64,000 nt of DNA, taken from positions 1 through 64,000 of the forward strand of contig JAFSDH010000001.1 of the NCBI GenBank assembly GCA_017436345.1, in the 5' to 3' direction. Of the stretch, positions 27,405 to 36,276 are shown piece by piece. The notes under the pieces were generated by a model. It saw only the letters and a list, made by a program, of their open reading frames with translations. It had not been told where the DNA came from and did not search any database. Positions within the stretch are counted from its first letter, which is position 1. Each line of letters opens with the position of its first letter. This DNA comes from Bacilli bacterium. Lineage in GTDB: Bacteria > Bacillota_I > Bacilli_A > RF39 > UBA660. A program made the position numbers and the translations under genes.

Positions 27405-27644
27405 ATGTTTGGAGATAGTTTTTTTAATAAGATTGAGAAAAAAACTAATGTAAATAAAGAAACGATTTTATCAATAGCTTCTAAATTACAAGGTTCTGAT
27501 ATGAAAGATGAGAAAGTTTTAAGAGCGTTAGTTAAGGAAATTTCTCAAGTAGCGGGAAAAGAAGTAAGTGAAGAAAAGACTGATAAAATAATTAATGCAA
27601 TTATGAATGATCAAATACCTAAAAATTTAGATAATATGCTTTAG
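27405..27644 (+). CDS. Stage VI sporulation protein F-like
   Basis: The 79-aa protein matches the SpoVIF family pattern: SFFNKIEKKTNVNKETI at the start, then a helical KDEKVLRALVKEISQVAGKEV and a C-terminal DKIINAIMNDQIPKNLD. In Bacillus SpoVIF is involved in spore coat assembly and GerE function. A GTAGGAGGT site precedes the ATG. It lies 45 bases after der with no terminator between, so read-through from der is likely. The family call is from recall of the conserved pattern. Confidence 0.75.
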   Translation: MFGDSFFNKIEKKTNVNKETILSIASKLQGSDMKDEKVLRALVKEISQVAGKEVSEEKTDKIINAIMNDQIPKNLDNML

Positions 27645-27660
27645 TTTTTGTTCTATTTAT

Positions 27661-27689
27661 TTGACAAAAAAAGTCTTCTATTATAGAAT
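27661..27689 (+). promoter_or_regulatory. Promoter of the TasA-like/SipW-type operon
   Basis: TTGACA (27661-27666), 17 bases, TAGAAT (27684-27689). Confidence 0.65.
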
Positions 27690-27708
27690 TATTATAGGAG
27701 GCTAAGAT

Positions 27709-28224
27709 ATGGATAATAAGAAGAAAAAAGATGTATTAATTATTGTTATGCTTATTGCAGTTGTTTGTATGTCAGGTGCTTTTGCAATGCTTTCTAGTAA
27801 AGAAGAAGCTAAAGGAACTGGTGTTGTAGAAGGTAATTGGGATGTAAAAATTACTAATGTTGTAGAAAGCGCTACTCAAGGAGCAGGTCTTAGTGAATCA
27901 GCTGTTTCAGAACTTAATGTTGCTACCTTTAATGCAAGTTTATATCAACCAGGTGATAGTGTAACTTATCTTGTTACTGTGGAAAATAATGGTAATATTG
28001 ATGCTAAGTTAGATTCTATTACATCACAAGTGACACCAAATTATGGTACTGATGATAATCCTTATGTAGTTTATACTTATGATGGTATTACATCAGAAAG
28101 TATATTAAAAGCTGGGGAAAGTATTACTTTTGCGGTTATGATTCAATATTCTACAGAAGCTACTACTGTGGTTAATTTGAATGCTAGTTTAACAACGATT
28201 TTAAATTATATTCAAAATGTATAA
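27709..28224 (+). CDS. TasA/camelysin-like secreted protein
   Basis: A 171-aa protein with a basic N-terminus and an export signal (about 8-26, ending in AFAML). A beta-sandwich-like domain follows, with VEGNWDVKITNV, QPGDSVTYLVTVENNGNIDAKL and a C-terminal NASLTTILNYIQ. This matches the SipW-dependent TasA/camelysin type, whose members form extracellular fibres or are surface proteases. The next gene encodes a SipW-type signal peptidase, the expected processing enzyme. AGGAGG precedes the start. Fibre formation is inference. Confidence 0.75.
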   Translation: MDNKKKKDVLIIVMLIAVVCMSGAFAMLSSKEEAKGTGVVEGNWDVKITNVVESATQGAGLSESAVSELNVATFNASLYQPGDSVTYLVTVENNGNIDAKLDSITSQVTPNYGTDDNPYVVYTYDGITSESILKAGESITFAVMIQYSTEATTVVNLNASLTTILNYIQNV

Positions 28225-28226
28225 TG

Positions 28227-28248
28227 AAAAGGACTTAGTCCTTTTTTT
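28227..28248 (+). terminator. Terminator between tasA-like and sipW-type genes
   Basis: AAAAGGAC, TTA loop, GTCCTTTT and T residues. It probably allows more of the substrate than of the peptidase to be made. Confidence 0.8.
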
Positions 28249-28299
28249 ATTGTTTAAATATATTAATATGATATAATTATTATAATAAGGGATGATGGT

Positions 28300-29391
28300 A
28301 TGAGTGATACTTTGAAGAAGGTAATACCGATATATTTATTTTTAATAATATATATATTAATGAATGTATTTATGTCTTTTATATCTTTAAAAGATAATTA
28401 TGTTTTATTTATAAGTCCTTTGATAATGTTTTTATTGTTTATCTTAACTTTTATATCAACAAGGAAATTTAAACTTAGAAATAGAGATAAGTATTCTAAG
28501 AGTAAAAGTATTATTAAAGTAATTATAGTTTGTTTTATTATATATTATTTATCTGGTTTAGTATTTGGATTTAAAGATAATATTTATATTAGTAATATTA
28601 TTAATAATTTTATATCAATATTTTTTGTTATTAATTTAAAAGAGTATATAAGATATAGATTAATAGCTTTTTCTAAAAGTAAAATAAATTTGTTTTTATT
28701 ATCTAGTTTATTTATTTTGTTTGATATTAGTTTTTTTGGGATTTCTAAGTATATATTTATAATTATTATTTCTAATATTATTTCAACGTTTTTAATTTAT
28801 AAAGTTAGTTCTTTAACAAATTATATATATATTATTTTATTATTAATTAGTAATTTATTTGTTTTTCTTGTACCTACTTATAATATTTTGATTACTAGTA
28901 TATTTTTATTTTTATTATTAATAATTTTGTACTTAAGTATTGATACTCTTGTTAAGTATGAGGATAAAGATAATAATAGAAGAAAAAAAAGTAATATAGT
29001 TAGTAATTATAGTTTTTATGTTTTGGGATTCATATTTATATTTTTTATGCTTGGTTTATTTAAATATCAACCGGTTGCGATCTTGTCTGATAGTATGAAA
29101 ACTTATTATTCTAGAGGAGATGCGGTTATTATTGAAAAAATAGGAAAAGAAGATGTTTCTTTTATTGAAAAAAATGATATAATTTATTATAGATATGATA
29201 ATAAGTATATAACACATCGGGTATACGATATTAAATTAATTAATAATAATTATGTATTTTATACTAAAGGTGATAATAATCAATATATTGATAACTGGAC
29301 TATTTCAGAAGATGATATTATTGGTGTTGTAAAATTTAGAATAAAATATATAGGATGGCCAGCAGTCTGGTTATATGATTTGGTGGCTTAG
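28300..29391 (+). CDS. SipW-type (ER-type) signal peptidase I with multi-TM N-terminus
   Basis: A 363-aa protein. Residues 1-220 form about seven membrane segments. The last membrane segment (about 240-257) is followed by a signal peptidase domain with the nucleophile in LSDSMKT and the Ser-His-type histidine in YITHRVYD, then FYTKGDNN and a GWPAVWL end. SipW has a Ser-His pair rather than Ser-Lys. Usual SipW proteins are about 190 residues, so the N-terminal membrane region is an extra module. Its TasA-like substrate is encoded just upstream. Confidence 0.88.
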   Translation: MSDTLKKVIPIYLFLIIYILMNVFMSFISLKDNYVLFISPLIMFLLFILTFISTRKFKLRNRDKYSKSKSIIKVIIVCFIIYYLSGLVFGFKDNIYISNIINNFISIFFVINLKEYIRYRLIAFSKSKINLFLLSSLFILFDISFFGISKYIFIIIISNIISTFLIYKVSSLTNYIYIILLLISNLFVFLVPTYNILITSIFLFLLLIILYLSIDTLVKYEDKDNNRRKKSNIVSNYSFYVLGFIFIFFMLGLFKYQPVAILSDSMKTYYSRGDAVIIEKIGKEDVSFIEKNDIIYYRYDNKYITHRVYDIKLINNNYVFYTKGDNNQYIDNWTISEDDIIGVVKFRIKYIGWPAVWLYDLVA

Positions 29392-29400
29392 GAGGTTTAT

Positions 29401-30498
29401 ATGAGCGATAATTTAAAAATTAGAAAATTAGTTAGAACTTTTTTAGTATTATTATCAACATGTTTTATAATAATCATGGGATGGATATTGGTTGATTGTT
29501 TTACGACTAAAAATAATGCTACTGACAAGGTAATTAGTTATCGAGTAAAAGATAATTTGGATTATTCTGTTACTTTAAAAGATAATCAGTTTTATACTGA
29601 TGAAGAAGCTAGAGAAAAAAATTTATATGTTACTTCTCTTTTAGATACATTACAATTAAATTTTGATTATAATTTATCTGGTAGTAAGTTTTTTGCAGCA
29701 GATTATAATTATAAAGTAGTTCTTTCCTTAACTGCTAAAGATGGAGAAGATGTTGTTTGGGAATATGAAGAAGAAGCATTAACTAGAGTAGATGAATCTG
29801 TAAAAGATGTTATTGAAGTATCTATAAATGAAATTGTTAATATTGACTTAAGTCATTTATATAATATGGCTAATACTTACTATGAGATGACTGATTATCC
29901 GGTTGTTTTAGATATAGATGTAATAGTTAATAATAATTTGAAAGTAAATGGATATACAGATAGTGTTCAAGATAGAGAAGTTTTATCTGTAAGTATTCCA
30001 ATAACAGAAAAAGTAGTATCAATTGAGAAATCATTAGATAAAGATTATAATAAAAAAGTATTTCATCAATATGAAGTAAATGAAAGTTTTAATATATATT
30101 TATTTATTGTATCAGGAATATTATTCTTAATATTAGTACCTATTACTATTAGAAGTTATATTGCATTATTTAATTTAATTAATTTAGATGATTATAGTAG
30201 AAAATTAAAGAAATTAAAAACTAGATATAAAGATGTGTTAAATATTGTTAAAACAAAACCTGATTTTGATAAGAAAGAAATATATGAAGTTCTTACTTGT
30301 AATGAACTATTTAGTATTGCTTGTGATAAAGATATAGATATTAATTATTATGAAAAGAGCAAAGGAAAAGAAAGTTGGTTCTATGTTGTTGATAAGAAAG
30401 ATGTGTATATATATTATTTAGCACTTGACTATGAACATATAAAGTTATCTAGTAAGGGTTCGGTTAAATTGAATAAGAAAAAGAAAAAGAGCAAATAG
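29401..30498 (+). CDS. DUF5305-like two-TM protein
   Basis: A 365-aa protein with a membrane segment near residues 11-30, an extracellular beta-rich domain (about 35-235), a second membrane segment (about 238-260) and a cytoplasmic basic tail. The layout and neighbourhood match DUF5305 proteins, which often sit beside SipW-type signal peptidases in Firmicutes and archaea; this is from recall. GGAGGT at the end of the signal peptidase gene precedes the start after a 9-base gap, so the two are in one operon. The stop lies inside the terminator stem. Confidence 0.65.
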   Translation: MSDNLKIRKLVRTFLVLLSTCFIIIMGWILVDCFTTKNNATDKVISYRVKDNLDYSVTLKDNQFYTDEEAREKNLYVTSLLDTLQLNFDYNLSGSKFFAADYNYKVVLSLTAKDGEDVVWEYEEEALTRVDESVKDVIEVSINEIVNIDLSHLYNMANTYYEMTDYPVVLDIDVIVNNNLKVNGYTDSVQDREVLSVSIPITEKVVSIEKSLDKDYNKKVFHQYEVNESFNIYLFIVSGILFLILVPITIRSYIALFNLINLDDYSRKLKKLKTRYKDVLNIVKTKPDFDKKEIYEVLTCNELFSIACDKDIDINYYEKSKGKESWFYVVDKKDVYIYYLALDYEHIKLSSKGSVKLNKKKKKSK

Positions 30499-30508
30499 CT
30501 CTTTTTTT
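30484..30508 (+). terminator. Rho-independent terminator overlapping the stop codon
   Basis: AAAAAGAGC, AAAT loop, AGCTCTTTTT and a T tract. Confidence 0.85.
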
Positions 30509-30565
30509 GTAATTATTTTATTTTTTATTCATATCTTTAATTGAGGATAGAAAAGAGAGTGAAAT

Positions 30566-32041
30566 ATGGATAAAAATGAATTAATTAAAAATATTGCATT
30601 AAGAACAGGAGGAGATATTTATTTAGGAGTAGTAGGTGGTGTTAGAACTGGTAAGAGTACTTTTATAAAGAAATTTATAGAAAATTTAGTTGTTCCTAAT
30701 ATTAAGGATGAGTATGAAAGAAAACGTGCTCTTGATGAATTACCACAAAGTGCTAGTGGCAAGACAATAATGACAATTGAACCTAAGTTTGTTCCTAATA
30801 ATGCTGCTAAGATAGAAATTGATGATTTTTCTTGTAATATCAGACTTATAGATTGTGTTGGTTATTTAATAGATAATTGTAAAGGGGCAGAAGATGAGAA
30901 TGGTCCTAGAATGGTTAAATGTCCTTGGTATGATGGCGAAATTCCTTTTATAGAGGCGGCTGAAATGGGAACAGAGAAGGTTATTAAAGAACATTCTACA
31001 ATTGGAATTGTTATGACTACTGATGGTAGTATTGGGGAATTTAATCGAGGAGATTATTTAGAAGCGGAAAAGAGAGTTATTACTGAATTAAAAGAAATAG
31101 GTAAACCATTTATTGTTGTTCTTAATTCAACTCATCCAACCCTTCCAGAAACGATTAGATTAGCTGAATCACTTAAAGAAGAATATAATGTTCCGGTATT
31201 ACCTGTTAGTGTTGAAAATATTACAGAAAAAGAGATTTATGATATTCTAAGAGAAGCTTTATTTGAATTTCCTGTTTTGGAAGTTAAGGTTAATATGCCA
31301 GAATGGATAGCAATTTTAAATAGTAAGAATAGTCTTAAAATTAGTTATATTGAAAGTATTAAGAATAGTGTTGTTGAAGTTGATAAATTAAGAGATATTG
31401 ATAATATTACAAAAGAGTTTCTTAATAATGAAAATATAGAAAAAGCATATTTGTCTAACGTAGATCCAGCAACTGGTGTAGTAGTTGTTTCGTTAGAAGC
31501 TCCTAATGATCTTTATAGCAAAGTACTTACAGATATAATTAAAATAGATGTTAGTAATAAAGCGGAATTACTGTCTTTATTCCAAGACTTCAATGAAGCT
31601 AAGTTAGAATATGATCAAATAAAATATGCTCTTAAGATGGTTAAACAAACAGGATATGGTGTAGCAACGCCAAGTCTTTCTGATATGAAACTTGAAAAAC
31701 CAGAAGTTGTTAAACAAGGATCACGTTTTGGTGTTAAGTTAAAAGCTATTGCTCCATCTATTCATATGATAAGAGTAGATGTGCAAAGTAGTTTTGAACC
31801 AATAATTGGGAGTGAAGCTCAAAGTAAGGAATTAATTGATTATATAATGCGTGATTTTGATAAGGATCCGGAAAGTATATGGCATAGTGAAATATTTGGT
31901 AGAAGTTTAGATAATATTGTTAAAGAAGGAATTCAATCTAAAATTAATTTAATGCCTGATAATATTCGTTTTAAACTTCAAAATACGCTTACTAAGGTAG
32001 TTAATAAGGGTAGTAATAATATGATTGCGATTGTTTTATAA
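30566..32041 (+). CDS. spoIVA: Stage IV sporulation protein A
   Basis: SpoIVA is the ATPase that polymerises on the forespore surface and forms the base of the spore coat. The 491-aa protein is the usual size. It has the Walker A GVVGGVRTGKST near residue 22, the conserved LPQSASGKTIMTIEPKFVP and VDCVGY-like IDCVGYLID, and the C-terminal hydrophobic end NMIAIVL. AGAGAGTGAAAT precedes the ATG. A strong terminator follows. A sigma-E promoter would be expected but none is convincing here. Confidence 0.96.
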   Translation: MDKNELIKNIALRTGGDIYLGVVGGVRTGKSTFIKKFIENLVVPNIKDEYERKRALDELPQSASGKTIMTIEPKFVPNNAAKIEIDDFSCNIRLIDCVGYLIDNCKGAEDENGPRMVKCPWYDGEIPFIEAAEMGTEKVIKEHSTIGIVMTTDGSIGEFNRGDYLEAEKRVITELKEIGKPFIVVLNSTHPTLPETIRLAESLKEEYNVPVLPVSVENITEKEIYDILREALFEFPVLEVKVNMPEWIAILNSKNSLKISYIESIKNSVVEVDKLRDIDNITKEFLNNENIEKAYLSNVDPATGVVVVSLEAPNDLYSKVLTDIIKIDVSNKAELLSLFQDFNEAKLEYDQIKYALKMVKQTGYGVATPSLSDMKLEKPEVVKQGSRFGVKLKAIAPSIHMIRVDVQSSFEPIIGSEAQSKELIDYIMRDFDKDPESIWHSEIFGRSLDNIVKEGIQSKINLMPDNIRFKLQNTLTKVVNKGSNNMIAIVL

Positions 32042-32071
32042 AAGAGAACTAGTTTTCTAGTTCTCTTTTTA
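32042..32071. terminator. Bidirectional terminator between spoIVA and the AraC-type gene
   Basis: AAAGAGAACTAG, TTTT loop, CTAGTTCTCTTT, with T residues to the right and A residues to the left, so it can serve both convergent genes. Confidence 0.8.
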
Positions 32072-32536
32072 TTTAAAAATAGTAAGTGTTTTAATTTTAG
32101 TTTTTTCTGGTGGTCTATTATTTTTATAATTAATTGCTTTATCTTTTATAAATTGTAAGTTGGATATTGAGATACTGGTTGTAATTATTTTATCAAATGA
32201 TATTTTATTATTTCTTTTTAAAAAGTGTTTATATTCTCGTGGAGATATTTTAACTATTTCTTTAAATGTTTCTGAATAATATTCTAAAGAATTGAAACCA
32301 TTATTTAAAGCAATTCTTATTATTTGGTTATTATATTTATAGTCTTTTAAGCTATTGTAAACTCTCATGCTTTTTATATAGTTAATGATTGTTATATTTA
32401 GTTCTTTTTTAAATAGTTTCATTATATAGTATCTATCAAAAAAGAATAGGTTAGATAACTCTTCGATTGATATTTCTTTGTTAATATTAATATCTATATA
32501 ATCTAATATGTCACAAATTAATTTATTTGAATACAT
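32069..32536 (-). CDS. AraC-family transcriptional regulator
   Basis: A 155-aa protein that is mostly a double helix-turn-helix AraC domain (residues about 8-108), with ISIEELSNLFFFDRYYIMKLF and the second helix pair ending in SETFKEIVKISPREYKHFL. There is no N-terminal sensor domain; a short basic tail follows. AGGTGAT precedes the ATG and TATAAT (minus strand, 32553-32558) lies upstream. It is divergent from the VirD4-like gene, so it may regulate that gene. Confidence 0.85.
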   Translation of the reverse strand: MYSNKLICDILDYIDININKEISIEELSNLFFFDRYYIMKLFKKELNITIINYIKSMRVYNSLKDYKYNNQIIRIALNNGFNSLEYYSETFKEIVKISPREYKHFLKRNNKISFDKIITTSISISNLQFIKDKAINYKNNRPPEKTKIKTLTIFK

Positions 32537-32643
32537 AAGATCACCTGGCTATATTATAACACATTTTCTGTTTGAATGCCACTATTGTTTAAGTTTGGTG
32601 TTATTTCTTGTTGTATATTAGTACTTGTAAAGGAGGAGTTACA

Positions 32644-34017
32644 ATGAAATATGCGAGATGGTCAACACGTGATGAGATATTGAAATATGTGAAAGGAGTA
32701 AATTTAGAAACTGGAGTTAAAAAAAGTGGTTTACCTATAATGTATGATGATAATTATTTATATGTAGATGATAGAGGATCACATTCTTTAGTTATTGGTT
32801 CTACTGGTTGTGGTAAAACACAAAGTGTTACTTTACCGATGATTAAGTTAGCAATGATGGCCAAAGAAAACATTATCGTAAATGATGTTAAGGGTGAATT
32901 ATATAAATTAACAGCAGATAAGCTTTCTAAAGAAGGGTATAAAGTTATTGCAGTTAATTTTGAAAATTCTAATTTAGGTAATTGTTGGAATCCGCTTTCT
33001 TTTCCTTATAAGTTATATAAAGAAGGAAATAAAGATAAAGCTTTAGAATTAATTGAAGATTTAGGATATTATATATTTACTGATAAATTAGATACTAGTG
33101 ACCCTTTTTGGGTTAATTCAACAATAGATTATTTTACTGGACTTACTTTATATTTATTTGAGAATGCTAAAGAAGAGGAAATAAATTTAAATAGTATTTA
33201 TGCTCTTTCTTCTGATGGAGTAGCTAAGAAAGATGGAAAAAATTATTTTGAATTATTGCTAGATAGTTTAGATAGAAATTCTAATATTTATTATAGTTTA
33301 CAAGGAACTTTATTAGCACCTCCAGAAACTAGAGGTAGTATTATATCAGTGTTTAATCAAAAAATTAAAAGATATATTACAAGGGAAAGTTTATGTGAAA
33401 TGATGAGTTCTAGTGATTTTGATATATGTTCTATTGGTAAAGAGAAAACAGCTTTATTTATAGTTAGTGGTAAAACTACTTTTAGTAATAGTTTTATACC
33501 ATTACTTATTAGTCAAATTTTTAATAGTATAGATTTATATGGTGATAGAAATATTATTAATAATGTACTTTTAGATGAATTTGAATACTTATTACCTATT
33601 AAGAATTTTAGTAAAATCATTAATTATATGAGAGGTATTAGAATTAGACTTACAGTCTTTATAAAGAGTTTTATTGATCTTACAAGTAATTATGGTGAAG
33701 AAAATGCTGAAATAATTAAAATGTGTTTTGGTAGTATTTTATATCTACTTGCTAATGATTTAACTACTTTAGAAGAAATTAGTAAGTTGTGTGGTAATGA
33801 AATGGTTAATGGTAATATTGAACCTTTAATCACTGTTGAAGAGTTAAAGATATTTAATAATTTTGAAGCTATTGCTTTAATACCTAGAATGATGCCTTTT
33901 AAGACTAAATTGCTTCCTGATTATCAAATTGATTTTGGTTATGAAGTGATTGAAGTGGATCTTCCAAGTAGAAATAAGAAGTCAATTAGTGTTTTTGATG
34001 TAAAGACTATTCTATAA
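32644..34017 (+). CDS. VirD4/TraG-like coupling ATPase, orphan
   Basis: A 457-aa P-loop ATPase related to conjugative coupling proteins. Walker A GSTGCGKT is at residues 52-59, followed by the family block ENIIVNDVKGELY; the Walker B is NVLLDEFEYLL. It lacks the N-terminal membrane segments of classical VirD4. I chose ATG 32644 because AAAGGAGGAG precedes it. No relaxase, VirB or MOB gene lies in the window. It sits between spoIVA and hup, positions that are close together in Bacillus. It may be a remnant of a conjugative element or a domesticated DNA pump. Confidence 0.82.
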   Translation: MKYARWSTRDEILKYVKGVNLETGVKKSGLPIMYDDNYLYVDDRGSHSLVIGSTGCGKTQSVTLPMIKLAMMAKENIIVNDVKGELYKLTADKLSKEGYKVIAVNFENSNLGNCWNPLSFPYKLYKEGNKDKALELIEDLGYYIFTDKLDTSDPFWVNSTIDYFTGLTLYLFENAKEEEINLNSIYALSSDGVAKKDGKNYFELLLDSLDRNSNIYYSLQGTLLAPPETRGSIISVFNQKIKRYITRESLCEMMSSSDFDICSIGKEKTALFIVSGKTTFSNSFIPLLISQIFNSIDLYGDRNIINNVLLDEFEYLLPIKNFSKIINYMRGIRIRLTVFIKSFIDLTSNYGEENAEIIKMCFGSILYLLANDLTTLEEISKLCGNEMVNGNIEPLITVEELKIFNNFEAIALIPRMMPFKTKLLPDYQIDFGYEVIEVDLPSRNKKSISVFDVKTIL

Positions 34018-34085
34018 AAAATGTTATAAACTTCTGTAAAACGTTGAAAATAAAGCTTTTTTTGATAAAAAGAGCTTAAAAACAA

Positions 34086-34114
34086 TTGCACTTACTTATA
34101 AAATATGATAATTT
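34086..34114 (+). promoter_or_regulatory. Promoter of hup
   Basis: TTGCAC (34086-34091), 17 bases, TAATTT (34109-34114) with TG before it. Confidence 0.5.
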
Positions 34115-34165
34115 ATATATGTAAGCATACAGTGCTTAAACAAAATAACGGAGGTAATAATTATT

Positions 34166-34438
34166 ATGAAAAAAGTAGAATTAGTAGAAGCAGTAGCAGA
34201 AGCTACAGGATTAACTAAAGCTGACGCAACACGTGCTATTGATGCAACATTTGCAGCAATCACTGGTGCATTAAAAGATGGAGACAAAGTACCATTAGTA
34301 GGATTTGGAACTTTTGCAGTATCTAAAAGAGCAGCAAGAGAAGGACGTAATCCACAAACTGGTGAAACTGTTAAAATCGCTGCTAGAAATGCAGTTACTT
34401 TCAAAGCAGGTTCAGCTTTAAAAGACGCAGTAAACTAA
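34166..34438 (+). CDS. hup: HU family DNA-binding protein
   Basis: HU is the abundant histone-like nucleoid protein. The 90-aa product has the family pattern: the N-terminal helices with TKADATRAIDATF, VPLVGFGTFAV, and the beta-arm RNPQTGETVKIAA. Codon use differs from neighbours (more GCA, GCT, CGT), as expected of a highly expressed gene. CGGAGGTAAT precedes the start. A GC-rich-stem terminator follows. Confidence 0.97.
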   Translation: MKKVELVEAVAEATGLTKADATRAIDATFAAITGALKDGDKVPLVGFGTFAVSKRAAREGRNPQTGETVKIAARNAVTFKAGSALKDAVN

Positions 34439-34450
34439 GATTGATATGTA

Positions 34451-34475
34451 AACAGGGCCTAACCCCTGTTTTTTT
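34451..34475 (+). terminator. Rho-independent terminator after hup
   Basis: AACAGGG, a short loop, CCCTGTT and seven T residues. Confidence 0.9.
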
Positions 34476-34516
34476 GTGGTTTGTCTTGTGGTATAATTTA
34501 AGTGAGGAGGTAGTTT

Positions 34517-35605
34517 ATGTTAGATGTTGCTTTGAAGGTATTAGAAAAAATCGAAAGCTATGGATTTAAAGCTTATATTGTCGGTGGTTTTGTTAGAGAT
34601 TATGTTTTAGGAAATAAAACTAATGATGTTGATATTTGTACAGATGCTACTCCTAAAGATATTAAGGAAATATTTGAAAATATTACTTTACCAAAAACTG
34701 ATTATGGGGCAGTTAGACTTGATATTAAGAAGCATAGGTTTGATATTATGACATTTAGAAAAGAAATTAGTTATTATAATAATCGTAAACCTATGGAAGT
34801 AGAATATATTAAGGACTTATTATCGGATTTGCAAAGAAGAGATTTTAAAATGAATACTTTATGTATGGATAAAGATGGTAATGTAATAGATTTATTAAAT
34901 GGAAAAGAAGACATTGAAAATAAAGTTATTAATACTGTTGGCGATAGTATTAGTAGATTTGTTGAAGATCCTCTACGTATTTTAAGAGCGGTTAGATTTT
35001 ATACAACTTTAGGATTTGAACTTGGTGAAGAAACTAGACTTGCGATACTTCATACTAAGAATGAATTATCTCGTTTATCATATCAGAGAAAGAAAGATGA
35101 ACTTGATAAGATTTTTTGCCATGCTAATGTAAAAAGAGGAATTGATATATTAGTTGAATTAGGTCTAGATAAAGAATTAGAACTTGATTTTAAACACTGT
35201 ATATATACTACGGATTTAATTGGTATTTGGTCTACGATAGGAATAAATGCTAATTATCCTTTTTCTAAAAATGAAAGAGATTTAATTAATAAGATAAAAG
35301 AAGTTAGATACTTAAATAATTTAGATTATAAAGTATTATTTAAATATGGTTTATATGTAAATATAATTGCGGGAAGTTTAAATGGTACTGATCGTAAAGA
35401 AATAGCGTCTAAGTTTGAGACAATGCCAATTAAGACAAAAGATGAGGTAAATATTTCTACTAATCAAATTATGGGGATTCTAGAAATAGAACCATCTAAA
35501 AAACTTAAGGAAATACATGAAGATTTGATTAATAATATATTATATGGTAAAGTAGAGAATAATTATGAAGAAATAGTTAAGTATTTAATTTCTAAATATA
35601 AGTAG
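34517..35605 (+). CDS. cca: CCA tRNA nucleotidyltransferase
   Basis: Adds or repairs the 3' CCA end of tRNAs. The 362-aa protein has the class II polymerase-beta head motif YIVGGFVRDYVLG near residue 20, the metal-binding NDVDI near 38, and the RRDFKMNTLCMD and EDPLRILRAVRF blocks. It is slightly shorter than Bacillus Cca. GAGGAGGTAGTTT precedes the start. It is followed by dnaD after 8 bases. Confidence 0.93.
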   Translation: MLDVALKVLEKIESYGFKAYIVGGFVRDYVLGNKTNDVDICTDATPKDIKEIFENITLPKTDYGAVRLDIKKHRFDIMTFRKEISYYNNRKPMEVEYIKDLLSDLQRRDFKMNTLCMDKDGNVIDLLNGKEDIENKVINTVGDSISRFVEDPLRILRAVRFYTTLGFELGEETRLAILHTKNELSRLSYQRKKDELDKIFCHANVKRGIDILVELGLDKELELDFKHCIYTTDLIGIWSTIGINANYPFSKNERDLINKIKEVRYLNNLDYKVLFKYGLYVNIIAGSLNGTDRKEIASKFETMPIKTKDEVNISTNQIMGILEIEPSKKLKEIHEDLINNILYGKVENNYEEIVKYLISKYK

Positions 35606-35613
35606 GTGGTTTT

Positions 35614-36276
35614 GTGAAAAATAAGATTATGATAGATATTATAAAGAGTAAGAATCTTGTTGTACCATTATATTTATATAAATTAAGAGATAGGCTAAAT
35701 TTATCTTTAGATGAGTTTATCTTTATGATGTATTTATATAATGAAGGGGAACTTATTTTATTCGATTTAAATAAAATAGGTAATGAACTTGGTATTAATC
35801 AAAATGAACTTATGAGTTTAATTGGTAGTATTAGTGGTAAAAATTTAATAGAATTTAAAGTAATAGATAATGATAAAGGTATTAAAGAAGAATATTTATC
35901 TTTAGATAATTTTTATAATAAAATTAGTTTATTATTAATGGATGAAGTAGATAGTGATAATAATGAAAATGATACTAATATTTTTAGTATAATAGAACAA
36001 GAATTTGGGAGAACTTTAAGTCCTATTGAATATGAGATTGTTAAAGCTTGGCTTGAAAGTAATATAAGTGAAGAGCTTATTTCTTGTGCTTTAAAAGAAT
36101 CAATAATGAATGATGTTAGAAATCTTAGGTATATGGATAAAATATTATATGAATGGGGTAAAAAAGGTTTTAAAAATAAAAAAGATGTAGATAATCATAT
36201 GAATAATCGTCGTAAGAAAGAAGAGAGTAAAAAAGTAGATGTATTTGATTATGATTGGTTAGATGATAATGATTAG
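35614..36276 (+). CDS. dnaD: DnaD-like primosomal protein
   Basis: DnaD remodels DNA at origin and restart sites and loads the helicase with DnaB and DnaI. The 220-aa protein has an N-terminal winged-helix region (residues about 15-100) and a C-terminal DnaD domain with the YMDKILYEWGKKG form of the YxxxIxxxW motif. The GTG start is preceded by AGGTGG. It overlaps nth downstream, a pair also found in Bacillus. Confidence 0.9.
   Translation: MKNKIMIDIIKSKNLVVPLYLYKLRDRLNLSLDEFIFMMYLYNEGELILFDLNKIGNELGINQNELMSLIGSISGKNLIEFKVIDNDKGIKEEYLSLDNFYNKISLLLMDEVDSDNNENDTNIFSIIEQEFGRTLSPIEYEIVKAWLESNISEELISCALKESIMNDVRNLRYMDKILYEWGKKGFKNKKDVDNHMNNRRKKEESKKVDVFDYDWLDDND

Noticed and set aside
30529..30553. 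Possible sigma-E promoter ahead of spoIVA (TCATATC, then GATAGAAA)
   Set aside because: The transcript would start inside the ribosome binding site, and the -10 fits the consensus poorly.
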